Shown here: piece by piece, positions 25,759-33,070 of the stretch | Layout: the number at the start of each line of letters is the position of its first letter | How positions within the stretch are numbered: the stretch's first letter is position 1 | DNA from: Anaeromassilibacillus sp001305115 | GTDB lineage: Bacteria > Bacillota > Clostridia > Oscillospirales > Acutalibacteraceae | DNA: 64,000 nt | Direction of reading: 5' to 3' | Assembly (NCBI GenBank): GCA_042854365.1 | Contig: AP031437.1 | Coordinates: 1,860,001 to 1,924,000 of the forward strand | The notes under the pieces: model-generated | The model's database searches: none | Seen by the model: the letters and a program-made list of their open reading frames with translations, nothing else | Told to the model about the DNA's origin: nothing | Made by a program: the position numbers and the translations under genes

Positions 25759-26614
25759 CCACCTTTTCATAAACTCCATATTCGTCCCAGATGTCCTCCA
25801 GATTCTGGAATACCTTTTTGACTTCATTGGATTTTTTCAGGGCTATGGTGACAATCAGGGCATTAATTAAACTGAGCGGTGCACAGAGGGAATCGACAAT
25901 CGAAGCAATATCACTGCGTGCCAAAAGCAAATAGTCTGCTGGCTCTGCCAACGGTGATAAATTGCTGTCTGTGATAGCCACAACCTTTGCGCCGCGTTTC
26001 CGGGCAAAATTCATCGCTTTTACCGCCTTGCGGGAATAACGTGGAAAACTAATGCCGATCACCACGTCGTTCTCGTCAATGCGGATCATCTGCTCAAAGA
26101 TCTCTCCTTCGCTGGTGGACTGCACCAGAAGTACATTTTCAAACAGCAGATGCATGTAGTAGGACAAAAAAGTCGCCAACGCCAAGGAACTGCGCGCCCC
26201 CAAAATATAGATCTTTCGAGCCGAGGCGATTGCATCGGCCGCTTTATAAAAGTTTTCATGGGATGTCTCTTCCATGGTCCGCCGAATGATGTCGATGTCC
26301 TGGTTGAACACCGAGTCGAGAATATCATTCTCTCCAATGCGATTGGCGGTGACTTCCATCCGCTGAACCGACGTGAGCTTATTCCGGATCATCTCTTGCA
26401 TGGCCTGCTGCAACTCCGGATACCCAGTATAACCGATCTCTGTGGCAAAACGCACCACAGTAGATTCGCTCACCCCCACTGTAGCGCCCAGGCGTGCGGC
26501 CGTCATAAACGCCACCTTGTCATAGTGCTCCAATATATATTTTGCAATCAGCCTTTGGCCCTTTGAAAAACTGGTCATCTTGTCTTGAATTCTGACGGTC
26601 AACAAGTTATTCAT
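25730..26614 (-). CDS. RpiR/MurR-family transcriptional regulator
   Basis: 294 residues from ATG at 26614 (MNNLLTVRIQDK). N-terminal HTH_6 domain (about 1-75: LGATVGVSESTVVRFATEIGY) and C-terminal SIS sugar-phosphate-binding domain (about 120-260: KIYILGARSSLALATFLSYY, VVIGISFPRYSRKAVKA). Such proteins respond to phosphosugars. First gene of the operon leading to the flavoprotein and cmk; the ligand is not predictable from context. Confidence 0.92.
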   Translation of the reverse strand: MNNLLTVRIQDKMTSFSKGQRLIAKYILEHYDKVAFMTAARLGATVGVSESTVVRFATEIGYTGYPELQQAMQEMIRNKLTSVQRMEVTANRIGENDILDSVFNQDIDIIRRTMEETSHENFYKAADAIASARKIYILGARSSLALATFLSYYMHLLFENVLLVQSTSEGEIFEQMIRIDENDVVIGISFPRYSRKAVKAMNFARKRGAKVVAITDSNLSPLAEPADYLLLARSDIASIVDSLCAPLSLINALIVTIALKKSNEVKKVFQNLEDIWDEYGVYEKVDEHKSEPTI

Positions 26615-26787
26615 TTCAAATCCCATCCCCGCGCGGTAGATTTCATGAGGTTTGCCGCCACGTTCCGCGCGGAAAACGACGGCACTTTTCCAAATTAATG
26701 CAAAAAATAGTGGAGCTGTTTTCTCCAAATAAATGGCAAAAACGGTTCCACTCTATATTAAAACCAAAGTTTTGAAAAATCAAGCTT

Positions 26788-27315
26788 TTATTTCAGGTGA
26801 AGCCACCGCTGTACATTCTTATGCATGCGTTGGCAATAGACAACCACTAAACAAGAAAGGCAATAATCATACAGCAAAAACGCAACATTTCCAATCAACA
26901 AAAACACCCAAGGAAGGTACACACCAAAGACCGTGAAACTTTCTTCTGGGACTCCTAATAGATGAATGGAAAGAATAAACTCCACGATCATAGCCACATT
27001 GAACAACAGATATTTCGCCAACCAAGTGAGAAATCTCCTCGAAAACTGTTCAAAATAGGCCTTCAGGATGGGATAATACCCAAAGAAGAGAACAAACATC
27101 GCTACGGCTTCTTTATCCGCCACTACCAAAAACGACAGCAAAGATGAAGCCACAAACGACGGCCACGCCCATCCCTTCCCCAACTCAATCACAGATAATA
27201 TCCATAATGCCCCTGCTATAGCCGGCAGTGTATAAGAAGCAACCGGGAACAAATTGGTCAGAAACATCAGCGCTGTGCTCAACGCCACCAGCATTCCACT
27301 GAACGCCAGCTTCAT
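26788..27315 (-). CDS. Conserved integral membrane protein, function unknown
   Basis: 175 residues with about five membrane-spanning helices and a basic C-terminus. The start is ATG at 27315, 12 nt after the stop codon of the dnaJ-like gene, without a clear ribosome binding site, so it is probably translated by coupling. The overall look (short helical bundle, MKLAFSGMLVALSTALMFL start) recalls ECF S-component-like or small transporter proteins, but I see no diagnostic motif. Confidence 0.75.
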   Translation of the reverse strand: MKLAFSGMLVALSTALMFLTNLFPVASYTLPAIAGALWILSVIELGKGWAWPSFVASSLLSFLVVADKEAVAMFVLFFGYYPILKAYFEQFSRRFLTWLAKYLLFNVAMIVEFILSIHLLGVPEESFTVFGVYLPWVFLLIGNVAFLLYDYCLSCLVVVYCQRMHKNVQRWLHLK

Positions 27316-27326
27316 CGTATGGTTTT

Positions 27327-27950
27327 TCAACAGCAACCGCCTCCGCCAAACGGGTTGCAACAGGCATCACAGCAAATCGCAGTCGCGCAAATATCGCAGA
27401 AACTACACCCACCTACAGGCTGGGCATTGGGATTGTACCCGCCATAAACGCCATTTCGACGGTTGATCGCTTGGTTCATCGCCGCCCGATATTCCATATT
27501 ATTGGGGTCCATCTGACAGGCGCTGGAAAAATGGTTATATGCTTCTTCCATCCAACCACGTTTATACAGGACGGTTCCTTTCAAAAAATGCCATTCTGCA
27601 TCGCGCCCCTCCACAGGAACACCATTCAGAATTTGTTCTGCATCCGCTATGCGACCCGTCATAATCAAATTCCGCACATCGCTAAAGCTGGAACGGGAAT
27701 TGGCATAGGAATACCCTGTATAACCTCCGCTCGGTTGTTGCGCGCTTCCAGCAGTATGCCCTCTACGCTGGGCCATAATCGTGTCATAGGCTTGGTTGAT
27801 CTCTTTCATTTTCTCGTCCGCGAGATCTGCGACCGGGCTTCCGGCATAATTGTCTGGATGATATTTTTTCGCCAAGGTGCGATAAGCACTTTTGACTTCA
27901 TCATCCGTCGCAGTGGGAGAGATTCCCAAAATCTTATACGGGTCCGACAT
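27327..27950 (-). CDS. J-domain protein with Cys-rich tail
   Basis: 207 residues. N-terminal J domain (2-70) with the HPD motif at 31-33, which stimulates an Hsp70 (DnaK) ATPase. There is a Gly/Ser/Tyr linker, then tetratricopeptide-like helices (EWHFLKGTVLYKRGWMEEA...). The last 25 residues are very Cys-rich (CSFCDICATAICCDACC ... GGGGCC), which suggests metal binding or membrane-proximal lipid modification. The ATG at 27950 overlaps the end of the DUF5685 gene by 17 nt. Confidence 0.9.
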   Translation of the reverse strand: MSDPYKILGISPTATDDEVKSAYRTLAKKYHPDNYAGSPVADLADEKMKEINQAYDTIMAQRRGHTAGSAQQPSGGYTGYSYANSRSSFSDVRNLIMTGRIADAEQILNGVPVEGRDAEWHFLKGTVLYKRGWMEEAYNHFSSACQMDPNNMEYRAAMNQAINRRNGVYGGYNPNAQPVGGCSFCDICATAICCDACCNPFGGGGCC

Positions 27951-28836
27951 GCTTTTCTTTCTCCTTCTCAAACAGGATTGCTCGCTGCATTTCCGGCAGG
28001 CCGAGAAATATCACATTGGTAACAATCGAACCAAACGGTTGCAGGTCCATCAAATTAACCACCGCGATCAACTGAGAGAGCGTCGCATTTAGAATCTGGT
28101 TTGCCTCTGCTTTCACTTCTTTCAGCCGCTCCGGGGAACAATTGGACTGTAATTGTTTTGTCACAATAAAAGGGTTAAAAGCCCCTTCGCGTAAATCTTT
28201 TTCCAAGTCGTCCGCTGCATCTATAATATAGACCCAGCGGCCTAAAAAATACCCCGCCTGCCGCACAAGACGGTCTTCGGGGCTCAATTCCGGAGCTTCT
28301 GCGCCAAAAGCAAACACCTGCTCCATCATCTTGGCAGAAGGCTCCGCATAAAAGTCAATACTTTTCCCAGGATTCTGTTCTGCGGCTGCCTGTTCCATGG
28401 TTGCCAAAGCGACAATTTTATCCAATTCAGGATAGTCTCTTTCCGCCTTCCGGCGCATTCGAGAGACAAAAGGAAGCATAAAATACGACCGTAAACGCTT
28501 TAAAAAGCGGTCATCGGCTATGTTGTCCCGCACCTTTTGATAGACCATAATCACTGAAAGTGCGGAGGCCAAACGCAGTTCACGCTCCCCACCTGTACAA
28601 AATCCGCACTTTTTCATCGGATTGACCACACAGCGTCCCTCTTGAAAACTTGGACACCTTTTGTGTAAAGCCATCATCCACAACGCATAGAACGTGCAGT
28701 CATAACTGAGCGTCATCCTGGCAAAGATACCATAACGGTCGCCCAATTGCCGACATAAAGAACAATAAACCGCTCTATACTGTTCATATTCGCGCACACG
28801 CAACTCAAACTTTTGAGGTCTGATATATCCAAACAC
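27934..28836 (-). CDS. DUF5685-family protein
   Basis: 300 residues from GTG at 28836, preceded by AAGGAGGGTGACCTC. Contains conserved Cys pairs (YCSLCRQLGDRYG near 23-35 and CGFC near 77-80) and an alpha-helical body with DAADDLEKDLREGAFNPF, recalling prenyl-synthase-like helical folds with Asp-rich motifs. Function unknown. It is the first gene of a three-gene run with the J-domain and membrane proteins, which may act together at the membrane. Confidence 0.82.
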   Translation of the reverse strand: MFGYIRPQKFELRVREYEQYRAVYCSLCRQLGDRYGIFARMTLSYDCTFYALWMMALHKRCPSFQEGRCVVNPMKKCGFCTGGERELRLASALSVIMVYQKVRDNIADDRFLKRLRSYFMLPFVSRMRRKAERDYPELDKIVALATMEQAAAEQNPGKSIDFYAEPSAKMMEQVFAFGAEAPELSPEDRLVRQAGYFLGRWVYIIDAADDLEKDLREGAFNPFIVTKQLQSNCSPERLKEVKAEANQILNATLSQLIAVVNLMDLQPFGSIVTNVIFLGLPEMQRAILFEKEKEKHVGPV

Positions 28837-29233
28837 GAGGTCACCCTCCTTATGGTGCTCTGCGGGCAACGCCCGCCATGCACGTGCAAATTCCAAAGGG
28901 AACCTCGCCGCGCCTGCTCAATTTTCATGCGAATTTCTGCAAAATGGACTATTTAGTATTCTACTATATCCGCTACAGATATTTAATTAACAATATGTAA
29001 ATTTTTCTCCATCTTCCGACGAATCTCCGTTATACCTCCACTGGATATTCCGATTTGCCATCAAACAGGGGTCTTTCCCATATGAAACCTGGGGAAGCTC
29101 TCCACTTTCCACCGAATGCCACTTGCTCCCCCGTGACTTTTAGCGATACATATGTTAAAATAAAAATTGCAAATATACGAAAAAGTATGGAGAAATCATC
29201 CATAAAGCTTTACAAAAAGGGGAAAATAGCATT
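28837..29233. other. Intergenic region, divergent
   Basis: A+T-rich spacer between divergently transcribed genes. I see only a weak plus-strand promoter candidate for the acetyltransferase (TTGCTC 29123-29128, 18-bp spacer, TACATA 29147-29152). No gene, RNA or repeat recognised. Confidence 0.4.
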
Positions 29234-29779
29234 ATGCAGTTTATCCGGCACACAACCACAGACAGTGAAGGGTTTCAAAAGGCCCTTGCACTCTATCAAA
29301 CTAGCTTTCCAGTCCGTGAGCAAAGGGGGCTCGACGAACATATCCGAGCTCTGACGAATCCGCAGTTTTACTGTGAAAGCATCTGGGATGGGAAAGAATT
29401 TTTGGGTCTGATGTTTTATTGGGAATTCAGCGGATACAGCTACATTGAACATTTCGCTATCCAAACCGATCTTCGCGGAGATGGGATTGGTTCTCAATGT
29501 CTCAAAGAATTTTGTAATCAAAGAGACCGCGTGATCTTAGAAATCGATCCGCCTGTCGATGACATATCCATTCGTAGAAAGGGATTTTACGAGCGTTTGG
29601 GATTTCATTACGATGGATATTTCTACATGCATCCTTCCTATCAAAAGGGATGCACTCCTCATCAGCTTCTGATTATGAGCTGGCCCAAATCCATCACGGA
29701 GGAAGAATACCGTGCCTTTTCCGGTGATTTATGGGGAACGGTCATGCAATACAGCCAAAATCCCAATCCTGTCTCATAA
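29234..29779 (+). CDS. GNAT-family N-acetyltransferase
   Basis: 181 residues. The acetyl-CoA site is QTDLRGDGIGSQCL (77-90, R-x-x-G-x-G/S type), after the beta strand YSYIEHFAIQ. Closing helices contain RRKGFYERLGFHYDGYFY. ATG preceded by AAAAAGGGGAAAATAGCATT. Acceptor unknown. Stands alone, convergent with a LysM gene. Confidence 0.9.
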   Translation: MQFIRHTTTDSEGFQKALALYQTSFPVREQRGLDEHIRALTNPQFYCESIWDGKEFLGLMFYWEFSGYSYIEHFAIQTDLRGDGIGSQCLKEFCNQRDRVILEIDPPVDDISIRRKGFYERLGFHYDGYFYMHPSYQKGCTPHQLLIMSWPKSITEEEYRAFSGDLWGTVMQYSQNPNPVS

Positions 29780-29801
29780 CAAATCCATTAAGAGGAAGGA
29801 C

Positions 29802-29846
29802 AAAATCCCCGTCCGCACGCTTGTAAGTTGTGGGACGGGGATTTTT
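29802..29846. terminator. Bidirectional terminator
   Basis: AAAATCCCCGTCC (29802-29814) pairs with GGACGGGGATTTT (29833-29845) with flanking A/T runs; serves the convergent acetyltransferase and LysM genes. Confidence 0.88.
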
Positions 29847-29858
29847 ATGTCCAGACGT

Positions 29859-30185
29859 TTACGGACGAATCCGCAAACGTTGCCCTGGATAGATCAGATC
29901 CGGCACTGCGATGTCATTGAGCCACATCAGGCGTTGTACGGTCGTTCCATATTTCTCTGCGATTCTAGATAGCGTATCGCCGGGACGTACTACATACCAT
30001 TTTGGTACGCTTGTGTTCGTATTGGTATCCGGTACGAAGATCCTTAGTTTTTGACCTGGGTAAAGCACATCCGTGTCAACAAGGCCATTATATCGGGCAA
30101 TATCATTGACCGTCGTGCCAAAGTTTTTGGCAATATTCCAAAGAGTATCGCCCTCTCTCACTGTATAAACAACGATGGCTGGCAT
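29859..30185 (-). CDS. Two-LysM-domain protein
   Basis: 108 residues consisting of two LysM repeats (about 4-49 and 62-106: YTVREGDTLWNIAKNFGTT and YVVRPGDTLSRIAEKYGTT) joined by a short Thr/Asn linker. LysM binds N-acetylglucosamine polymers such as peptidoglycan. No signal peptide is visible, so it may work in the mother cell/spore compartment or leave by another route. ATG at 30185 follows AAGGAGAGAGCTTCA. Confidence 0.92.
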   Translation of the reverse strand: MPAIVVYTVREGDTLWNIAKNFGTTVNDIARYNGLVDTDVLYPGQKLRIFVPDTNTNTSVPKWYVVRPGDTLSRIAEKYGTTVQRLMWLNDIAVPDLIYPGQRLRIRP

Positions 30186-30442
30186 TGAAGCTCTCTCCTT
30201 TACTAAAAGTTAATAAAATACGCCAATCCATCTTATGTACCATACGGACAAGAAGTGCATCCTTCCCTCCTTTTCCTTTTCATTTTCCTACAGCAAATAC
30301 ACAAAAAGTGGCACGTTTGAACGCTTACGCATATTTTATGCAAATGGATCGAAAGAGCTCTTTTGTGAGCATATCCCTTCATACTACACAATTCCTTTAC
30401 CAATTTTTTACAGGATTTTAAATATTGCACAAAGAATTAGGC

Positions 30443-30471
30443 TTGCAATTATGCAACATGTATGATATAAT
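30443..30471 (+). promoter_or_regulatory. Sigma-A promoter of the first MKLYDI gene
   Basis: TTGCAA (30443-30448), 17-bp spacer, TATAAT (30466-30471), 29 bp before the start codon. Confidence 0.8.
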
Positions 30472-30499
30472 CCTTTATGTAAACTACAAGGAGGGAAAC

Positions 30500-30766
30500 A
30501 TGAAACTATACGACATTAGCGTGGGTGAATTTGTGAACCTGCTTGAACATGCAAAAGGGAACATTTATTTGGTTACGGAAGAGGGTGTTTCCTTTGGGTT
30601 GAACAGCAAGCTGGCACAGCTTTATGGTATTAAGATGCTGCTCGAAGACTCAAATGACAACAAGGTTTCTCCAGAGATTATCGTAGAAGACAAGGAGGAC
30701 CAGGAGATGTTTCTTCGCTATTGGATGTCCCGGTGCGCCAGAGTAAGCGGCTGGACATCGAAATAA
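30500..30766 (+). CDS. Small conserved protein, MKLYDI family copy 1
   Basis: 88 residues from ATG at 30500 after AAGGAGGGAAAC. Soluble, acidic. Shares with the next gene the pattern MKLYDI...LL..A.GN(I/V)YLVTE, then L.SKL.QLYG, KVS.E and VE..ED..MFL.Y. It has a C-terminal extension (SRCARVSGWTSK) absent from copy 2. I do not recognise a domain; similar clostridial proteins have, as I recall, carried unsupported labels. Function unknown. Confidence 0.85.
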   Translation: MKLYDISVGEFVNLLEHAKGNIYLVTEEGVSFGLNSKLAQLYGIKMLLEDSNDNKVSPEIIVEDKEDQEMFLRYWMSRCARVSGWTSK

Positions 30767-30805
30767 TAGCAGAGGAGCCCTAAGGATTCTTGTCTATCAT
30801 TTACA

Positions 30806-30834
30806 TTGTATTTCAGTAGTTTACATGGTATAAT
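30806..30834 (+). promoter_or_regulatory. Extended -10 promoter of the second MKLYDI gene
   Basis: TTGTAT (30806-30811), 17-bp spacer ending TGG, TATAAT (30829-30834). The second paralogue therefore has its own promoter. Confidence 0.8.
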
Positions 30835-30872
30835 ATACCTAAATCCTAAAAAATTAATTGGAGGGAATAATT

Positions 30873-31109
30873 ATGAAATTATATGACATCGATATTCAGA
30901 AACTTCTTGATCTTCTTGATAAAGCACAGGGAAATGTCTATCTGGTAACAGAGGATGGCAATACCCTCAATCTTAAGAGTAAGCTGTGCCAGCTATACGG
31001 TGTACGCGCTCTTCTGGATGGCGCAAAAAGCTCTAAGGTTTCGGCTGAGTTGAAAGTAGAAAATCCGGAAGACGAATCCATGTTCCTGAACTATATGATT
31101 GGCAACTAA
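30873..31109 (+). CDS. Small conserved protein, MKLYDI family copy 2
   Basis: 78 residues from ATG at 30873 after TTGGAGGGAATAATT. Paralogue of the 88-residue protein 107 bp upstream, with the core GNVYLVTEDGNTLNLKSKL and ENPEDESMFLNY. Probably a single alpha/beta domain. Each copy has a separate promoter, so the two may be expressed under different conditions. Function unknown. Confidence 0.85.
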   Translation: MKLYDIDIQKLLDLLDKAQGNVYLVTEDGNTLNLKSKLCQLYGVRALLDGAKSSKVSAELKVENPEDESMFLNYMIGN

Positions 31110-31133
31110 CAAGCTTTCACCCAAAAATGATTC

Positions 31134-31172
31134 GTGCCGCTGCAACTTTTAAAGTTGCAGCGGCACTTTTTT
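31134..31172 (+). terminator. Rho-independent terminator
   Basis: GTGCCGCTGCAACTTT / AAAGTTGCAGCGGCAC, 16-bp perfect stem followed by TTTTTT. Confidence 0.93.
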
Positions 31173-31409
31173 GACCCTCTAGAGACAACCAAGGACCGTC
31201 CGGGGAAGGACGGTCCCATCGTTGGTTGTATTGGTAAAAAACTCATGTAGGCAAATGATACGGAATTGCTTCCGTCGAAAAGTAAAACCCGCTTTCCGGC
31301 CGCCAATTCTTACCGAACAGCGGCCAGAAAGACAAAATCCATCCATCAATTGCGCGGAAATTGTAATTGGATGATTGGGTCCAAACTGTAGCGACAAAAG
31401 AACGCGTTA
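31173..31409. other. Intergenic region with two further hairpins
   Basis: Downstream of the secreted-protein gene. Contains GGACCGTCC / GGACGGTCC flanked by AACCAA / TTGGTT (about 31187-31228), and CTTTCCGGCCGC / GCGGCCAGAAAG with one mismatch (about 31291-31330). Neither has a strong U-tract. No gene seen. Confidence 0.45.
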
Positions 31410-31829
31410 TTAAACCGTCTCTGTCTCGCTATAAGTAGTCACCGTCTCAGATCCGTTGAAGACTGCAGTTACCTTCACGCGATAGGTTCCCGAAGAAACC
31501 GATTTTTCCTCCGAGATATAGATATAATCGCTGGATTCGGTGTCGGTCCAAGTCTTTACAGTGGACCAGCTGCTGCCGCTCTTCTTCTGAAGAGTAACTG
31601 TCAGCTTAATCTTGGACACATTGGATTTTCCCTGTGCTTCTGCATCTACATAGGCGGTTTTGCCGCTGATGGACAAAAATGCCTCTACACGGTCCGCATA
31701 AGTATAGCGCGGCTGAATCTCAATCGCACTAACCTGATTTGCCGGAACTTCTGTTGCGGCCATTGCGTTGGCGCCTACGCCAAACATCATACAAAATGCA
31801 CAAAGGACAGCTGCGAATTTCTTAAACAT
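31410..31829 (-). CDS. Secreted protein, function unknown
   Basis: 139 residues from ATG at 31829 after AAAGGAGGAATTCCCC. Clear signal peptide (FKKFAAVLCAFCMMFGVGANAMA) with a likely cut after Ala-Met-Ala. The mature part is predicted beta-rich (AYVDAEAQGKSNVSKIKL, then TVKTWTDTESSDYIYISEE and GTYRVKVTAVFNG), resembling a small Ig-like or DUF6147-type extracellular domain. No catalytic motif. Monocistronic. Confidence 0.85.
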   Translation of the reverse strand: MFKKFAAVLCAFCMMFGVGANAMAATEVPANQVSAIEIQPRYTYADRVEAFLSISGKTAYVDAEAQGKSNVSKIKLTVTLQKKSGSSWSTVKTWTDTESSDYIYISEEKSVSSGTYRVKVTAVFNGSETVTTYSETETV

Positions 31830-32122
31830 GGGGAATTCCTCCTTTAATATTGATACATCTATTAACAACGACAGGAAAACCCCAAAGTGGACAATAACTT
31901 TCACTTTTTTTCAAATTTTATTGAAATTTTTATAATACAGATGTACTGTTTTCAAAAAGACTATACAGAGTGGCTTGCCGATGCAGCTCTCAGACCGTCA
32001 GTTTCTCCATGAAATTCAAAACAAAATATTTCGTATGTCTATAAAACAAAACTGCATCCCTTTTTGTCTACAACAAATATGGGACCGATCTGTTGACAAT
32101 CTACAATTACAAAAGCTTCAGA

Positions 32123-32144
32123 TTTCCGAAATGTTTCCGAAATT
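32123..32144 (+). promoter_or_regulatory. Tandem 11-bp direct repeats upstream of ribU promoter
   Basis: TTTCCGAAATG (32123-32133) is immediately followed by TTTCCGAAATT (32134-32144): 10 of 11 bases identical at an 11-bp period. The -35 box starts 12 bp further on, in the same helical register. OmpR/PhoB-type winged helices bind head-to-tail at such repeats, and the second gene of this operon encodes such a domain. Candidate operator (inference). Confidence 0.6.
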
Positions 32145-32155
32145 CACTTTGGTCA

Positions 32156-32184
32156 TTGTCAAACAAGGTGTTTCGTAGTATGCT
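32156..32184 (+). promoter_or_regulatory. Sigma-A promoter of the riboflavin operon
   Basis: TTGTCA (32156-32161), 17-bp spacer, TATGCT (32179-32184); transcription would start near 32191, about 18 nt before the riboswitch. The 290 bp between the secreted-protein gene and the repeats holds no gene I can support. Confidence 0.75.
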
Positions 32185-32208
32185 AATCTAGACAACTGAA
32201 TCGAAAAT

Positions 32209-32316
32209 GTCTTCGGGGCAGGGTGAAATTCCCGATTGGCGGTAAAGTCCGCGAGCGTAAAACGCATGATTTGGTGTGATTCCAAAACCAACAGTATAGT
32301 CTGGATGAAAGAAGAT
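32209..32316 (+). ncRNA. FMN riboswitch (RFN element)
   Basis: Conserved RFN core readable in order: CTTCGGGGCAGGGTGAAATT, CCCGATTGGCGGTAAAGTCC, GCGAGCG, GATTTGGTGTGATTCCAAA, CAGTATAGTCTGGATG, AAAGAAGAT. The P1 arms are GTCTTC and GAAGAT. FMN binding is expected to favour the downstream terminator and shut off ribU and the kinase-regulator gene. Confidence 0.97.
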
Positions 32317-32365
32317 TCCATCAGCTGTAGCAACACGTTGTGACGTTTTGCGGTTTGCTGCGCTT

Positions 32366-32407
32366 ATTAGCACCTGAAAGGCATCTCTTTTCGGTGCTAA
32401 TTTTTTT
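32366..32407 (+). terminator. Riboswitch expression-platform terminator
   Basis: ATTAGCACC (32366-32374) pairs with GGTGCTAAT (32393-32401), extended inward by GAAAG/CTTTT, followed by TTTTTTT. Transcription-attenuation type platform, 17 bp before the ribU start codon. Confidence 0.9.
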
Positions 32408-32423
32408 GCGGAGGGAACAACAG

Positions 32424-33068
32424 ATGGAAAGCAAAACAAAAAGAATTACAACAATTGCAATGCTATGCGCGATTTCCTACGTGGCCATGGCCGTTGGGCG
32501 TGTACCAGTCGTATTGTTTCTCAAGTATGATCCTAAAGACGCCATCATCGCACTGGGAGGCTTAATTTGGGGACCATTGACCTCTTGTATCGTTACCATA
32601 ATTGTTTCTCTTATGGAGATGATTACAGTCAGCGACACAGGCCTCCTGGGGTGTGTCATGAATGTTTTATCTTCATGCGCTTTTGCTTGTACTGCCGCGG
32701 CAATCTATAAGAAAAAGCATACGTTGTCCGGTGCGGTCCTTGGGTTAGCAGCGGGATGTGTAACCATGGTTACAGTGATGATGGTTTGGAATTATCTGGT
32801 CACTCCTCTTTATATGGGGTACCCTAGGGAAGCCGTCGTCGAATTATTAATTCCGGCGTTTCTCCCTTTCAATTTGTTAAAATCCGGACTCAATGCTGGA
32901 ATTACATTTTTACTGTATAAGCCGGTCATCACTGCCTTGCGAAAAGGTGGGTATATCTCCATGTCGGAAAAGCAAAGTCAGGGCAAACCTACCGGCCTAA
33001 TCCTGTTGGCTGTTGTGGTCATCATCACTTGTATTCTGTTTATCCTATCCATGAACGGGGTGATATAA
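32424..33068 (+). CDS. ribU: Riboflavin ECF transporter S component
   Basis: 214 residues, about six membrane helices, with family features LKYDPKDAIIALGGLIWGPL and NLLKSGLNAGITFLL. Binds riboflavin at the outer face and works with the shared EcfA-EcfA'-EcfT module (not in this window). ATG at 32424 follows GCGGAGGGAACAACAG. Directly under FMN riboswitch control and followed after 2 bp by the riboflavin kinase-winged helix gene. Confidence 0.95.
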   Translation: MESKTKRITTIAMLCAISYVAMAVGRVPVVLFLKYDPKDAIIALGGLIWGPLTSCIVTIIVSLMEMITVSDTGLLGCVMNVLSSCAFACTAAAIYKKKHTLSGAVLGLAAGCVTMVTVMMVWNYLVTPLYMGYPREAVVELLIPAFLPFNLLKSGLNAGITFLLYKPVITALRKGGYISMSEKQSQGKPTGLILLAVVVIITCILFILSMNGVI

Positions 33069-33070
33069 GG

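Noticed and set aside
31975..32178. 67-codon plus-strand frame before the FMN riboswitch
   Set aside because: Overlaps the direct repeats and the ribU promoter; no ribosome binding site.
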